Assembly (NCBI GenBank): GCA_002381805.1
Contig: DFXZ01000005.1
Span: forward strand, 124,001-188,000
DNA from: Bdellovibrio sp. UBA4095
GTDB lineage: Bacteria > Bdellovibrionota > Bdellovibrionia > Bdellovibrionales > Bdellovibrionaceae
DNA length: 64,000 nucleotides
Reading direction: 5' to 3'
Shown: piece by piece, positions 62,006 through 64,000 of the stretch
Layout of the letters: every line of letters starts with the position of its first letter
Numbering within the stretch: position 1 is the stretch's first letter
Position numbers and translations under genes: made by a program
Notes under the pieces: model-generated
What the model saw: only the letters and a program-made list of their open reading frames with translations
Told to the model about the DNA's origin: nothing
Databases searched by the model: none

Positions 62006-62707
62006 CTATTTCATTTGTGACAAATATGTTGTCAGGTCCTGAATGTCTTTTTCAGAAAGTGGAAGTTTGGGCATCTTTGAATCAGCTTTAAGAGAAAATG
62101 GATCTTGCAGCCATTTACTTAAATAATCGGCATCTCGGCGCGAACCGATACCATCAAGTGCGGGTCCAACGGTACCACCTGCTCCCTGAACTGTATGGCA
62201 AGCCGTACACATTTGACCGAAAACAGCTGGAGCTGTGATTCCCGCATGATCGCCCGTGGCTAAGGTCGCAGGATTGGTAGCTGCCGGAGCTTTTAGATCC
62301 GGTTTTGGCGGGAAACCGTTCAAGTCTACCGTACCGACCCATTTCAGAAAGGCCGTAAGGTCATTGATCTCTTCATCGGTAAACTTATAATTCGTCATCT
62401 TGCGTTCGCCGGGATACATCGCTTGCGGATCCTTCAGCATCGACTTGATGAAGCCCTCACCACGTCTTTCCCATACCTTTGTGAGTTCGGGAGCATAGTA
62501 GGCCCCTTCACCAAAAATCGTATGGCAGCCCATGCAATTATTCTTATCGAACAAGTGCTTACCCCGTATGACCATGTCGTTCATTTCAACCTGGTTAGTT
62601 TGTTTGGGGATACGCTTAAAGGTATCGATGGTTAATAAAACGAACGCGACGGAACAGAGACCCGTTCCGACCAAAAAGAAAGTCTTGGCTTGCGACTTGG
62701 ACAACAT
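62006..62707 (-). CDS. norC: NorC-type cytochrome c with a second haem domain
   Basis: A 233-residue protein: one N-terminal membrane helix (about 9-27), then a first cytochrome c domain with CMGCH (Cys58, Cys61, His62) and a second one with CTACH (Cys167, Cys170, His171). Candidate Met ligands are in YPGERKMTNYKF and DSKMPKLPL. Classical NorC is about 150 residues with one haem, so this is an extended, two-haem form. It delivers electrons to NorB. ATG 62707 follows GGAAGGA. An FNR/DNR-type box lies 60 nt upstream. Confidence 0.92.
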   Translation of the reverse strand: MLSKSQAKTFFLVGTGLCSVAFVLLTIDTFKRIPKQTNQVEMNDMVIRGKHLFDKNNCMGCHTIFGEGAYYAPELTKVWERRGEGFIKSMLKDPQAMYPGERKMTNYKFTDEEINDLTAFLKWVGTVDLNGFPPKPDLKAPAATNPATLATGDHAGITAPAVFGQMCTACHTVQGAGGTVGPALDGIGSRRDADYLSKWLQDPFSLKADSKMPKLPLSEKDIQDLTTYLSQMK

Positions 62708-62739
62708 ATGAGGCGATTCCTTCCTTCGAGTTTCGCCTC

Positions 62740-62780
62740 ACTTTACGCTCACGCTTTTTAGAATCCTTGATTTGGATCAA
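62740..62780 (-). promoter_or_regulatory. FNR/DNR-type box and -10 of the norCBQD promoter
   Basis: TTGATTTGGATCAA (62767-62780) is a perfect TTGAT-N4-ATCAA site. On the minus strand TAAAGT (62745-62740), a -10-like hexamer, follows after 21 nt. This spacing is as expected for a class II site centred near -41.5. The start would be about 25 nt before norC. It indicates control by an FNR/DNR/NnrR-type regulator under low oxygen or NO. Confidence 0.85.
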
Positions 62781-62817
62781 ATTTCACTGAATTTGATCTC
62801 ATTACACTCTGCGATGT

Positions 62818-63984
62818 CTAGCGATAGGCAGGAATTCCCGTTATGTGCTCACCAATAATCAATCGGTGAATATCCTCGGTTCCTTCATAGGTGTTCACTG
62901 ATTCCAAATTCAGCAAATGTCTGCCTACTTGGTATTCATACGTGATACCACTGGCACCCAGGATATCGCGGGCCTGTCGTGCCGCCTTCAAAGCCATCGA
63001 AACATTGTTCATCTTTGCCATTGAAATATGCACGGGCTGCGCCAGATCCTGATCTTTCAATCGACCTACTTGCAAAGCCAGTAATTGGCCCTTGGTGATT
63101 TCAGTAAACATGTCGACAAGCTTAGCTTGCACCAACTGAAATCCCGCAATGGGTTTATCGAACTGAATCCTCGTTTTTGCATAGTTTAAAGCTTCGTCGT
63201 AACAAGCCATTGCCGCACCCAAAGCTCCCCACGAAATTCCATAACGAGCATGATTCAAACAGGCAAAAGGGCCCTTTAAGCCTTCAACTTGAAGCATCTG
63301 AGAAGCCGGAACACGGCAGTCTTCAAAAATTAATTCTGATGTTACAGAAGCTCTTAGTGAAAACTTCTTTTCGATATTGCGGACTTTGAACCCGGGAGTG
63401 TCTCGATCGACGATAAATCCTTTTATTTTTCCATTCTCATCTTTGGCCCATACGATCGCCAGTTGAGCTAAACCTCCGTTGGTGATCCACATCTTTGAAC
63501 CATTAATAATATAATCATTTCCATCTCGAATCGCACGAGTGATCATGCCACCTGGGTTAGAACCAAAATCAGGTTCCGTCAGTCCAAAACATCCGATCCA
63601 TTCGCCACTGGCCATTTTGGGAAGGTACTTTTGCTTGTGCTCTTCCGTGCCGAAGCGATAAATGGGGTACATGCAAAGAGCACCTTGCACACTGACGAAA
63701 CTGCGAATACCGCTATCGCCTCGTTCAAGCTCTTGCATCATGATGCCATAGGCCGTGTAACTCACACCTGCACATCCATATCCCTGAATCGTTGCTCCCA
63801 GAGTTCCCAGATCCGCAAGTCCTCGGATCAACTCCTTGGGAAAGGTCCCCTTATCATAATGTTCACCAATGACAGGCATCACTTCGGCATCAACATATTC
63901 ACGTATCGCCGAACGAATCATCTTCTCTTCTTCGGATAACAATGCATCAAGGTTCAAGAAATCTGGATGTGTGTACTGACTCAT
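62818..63984 (-). CDS. gcdH: acyl-CoA dehydrogenase, glutaryl-CoA dehydrogenase-like
   Basis: A 388-residue FAD enzyme. It has WIGCFGLTEPDFGSNPGGM and KMWITNGGLAQ (FAD/substrate binding), ARYGISWGALGAA, and VNTYEGTEDIHRLIIG, where the Glu in TYEGT is the catalytic base placed as in glutaryl-CoA dehydrogenase. The opening DFLNLDALLSEEEKMIR also matches GcdH. It would oxidise and decarboxylate glutaryl-CoA to crotonyl-CoA in lysine and tryptophan degradation. Other short acyl-CoA dehydrogenases are the alternative. GGGAGAATCC precedes ATG 63984. Confidence 0.88.
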   Translation of the reverse strand: MSQYTHPDFLNLDALLSEEEKMIRSAIREYVDAEVMPVIGEHYDKGTFPKELIRGLADLGTLGATIQGYGCAGVSYTAYGIMMQELERGDSGIRSFVSVQGALCMYPIYRFGTEEHKQKYLPKMASGEWIGCFGLTEPDFGSNPGGMITRAIRDGNDYIINGSKMWITNGGLAQLAIVWAKDENGKIKGFIVDRDTPGFKVRNIEKKFSLRASVTSELIFEDCRVPASQMLQVEGLKGPFACLNHARYGISWGALGAAMACYDEALNYAKTRIQFDKPIAGFQLVQAKLVDMFTEITKGQLLALQVGRLKDQDLAQPVHISMAKMNNVSMALKAARQARDILGASGITYEYQVGRHLLNLESVNTYEGTEDIHRLIIGEHITGIPAYR

Positions 63985-64000
63985 ATAGTGGATTCTCCCT

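Noticed and set aside
1..64000. CRISPR array, rRNA operon, insertion sequence
   Set aside because: No regularly spaced repeats, no rRNA-like sequence and no transposase frame were seen.

Overview
The window looks like chromosomal DNA of a Bdellovibrio-type predatory bacterium (Bdellovibrionota). This is inferred from protein content and layout. There is a myxobacterial-type gliding/envelope complex cluster, many exported hydrolases (two subtilases, a lytic-transglycosylase-like lipoprotein, a papain-like protein, a GH113-like hydrolase), several outer-membrane barrels, and ordinary Gram-negative housekeeping genes. I see no rRNA operon, CRISPR array or intact insertion sequence. A species name cannot be read from the sequence alone.

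Layout. 1-6556 (+): a cluster of TPR proteins, a FHA-like/TM/AgmX-type C-terminal protein, an outer-membrane barrel and a periplasmic coiled-coil protein, resembling Myxococcus Glt/Agl gliding genes. 6650-10611: murJ (-), rpsT (+, TTG start), and lptE-holA-PilZ (-). 10656-14169 (+): a serC/serA-like pair and purA. 14242-23064: wecB, a convergent lipoprotein, then a tightly coupled five-gene exopolysaccharide operon: barrel, NfrB-like processive GT2, DUF2334 deacetylase-like, unknown, GH113-like. 23130-26480: barrel, small membrane protein, then an AT-rich stretch with a patatin-like remnant and an orphan membrane protein, ending at a GC-rich structured segment and a tRNA-Lys/tRNA-Glu pair (-).

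27372-35834: lipoprotein subtilase, Rieske/AIF-like reductase (-), diguanylate cyclase, small subtilase, and an RluA-type/RlmE rRNA modification pair (-). 35886-45747: UMF1 transporter, small membrane protein, ABC-F ATPase, lytic-transglycosylase-like lipoprotein, RGG-tailed DEAD-box helicase, thiolase, TolC-family protein, class I glutamine amidotransferase. 45750-58157: exported IucA/IucC-like protein, small exported protein, papain-like exported protein, giant SNF2 helicase, DbpA-like helicase, helical unknown, HEAT-repeat membrane protein, a GcvH-like protein lacking the lipoyl lysine, and a methyltransferase-like protein. 58154-62707 (-): a norCBQD nitric oxide reductase operon behind a perfect FNR/DNR-type box. 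62818-63984 (-): a glutaryl-CoA dehydrogenase-like gene.

The most interesting system is 14242-23064. An NfrB-like synthase sits 1.5 kb from a UDP-GlcNAc 2-epimerase, which suggests a ManNAc-type exopolysaccharide made, exported, deacetylated and trimmed by linked genes. Unlike E. coli NfrB, this synthase lacks the C-terminal c-di-GMP-sensing region. Other leads are the Arg-for-Lys GcvH, a two-haem NorC, an exported NIS-synthetase-like protein, and inverted repeats over the purA and tolC-like translation or transcription start regions.
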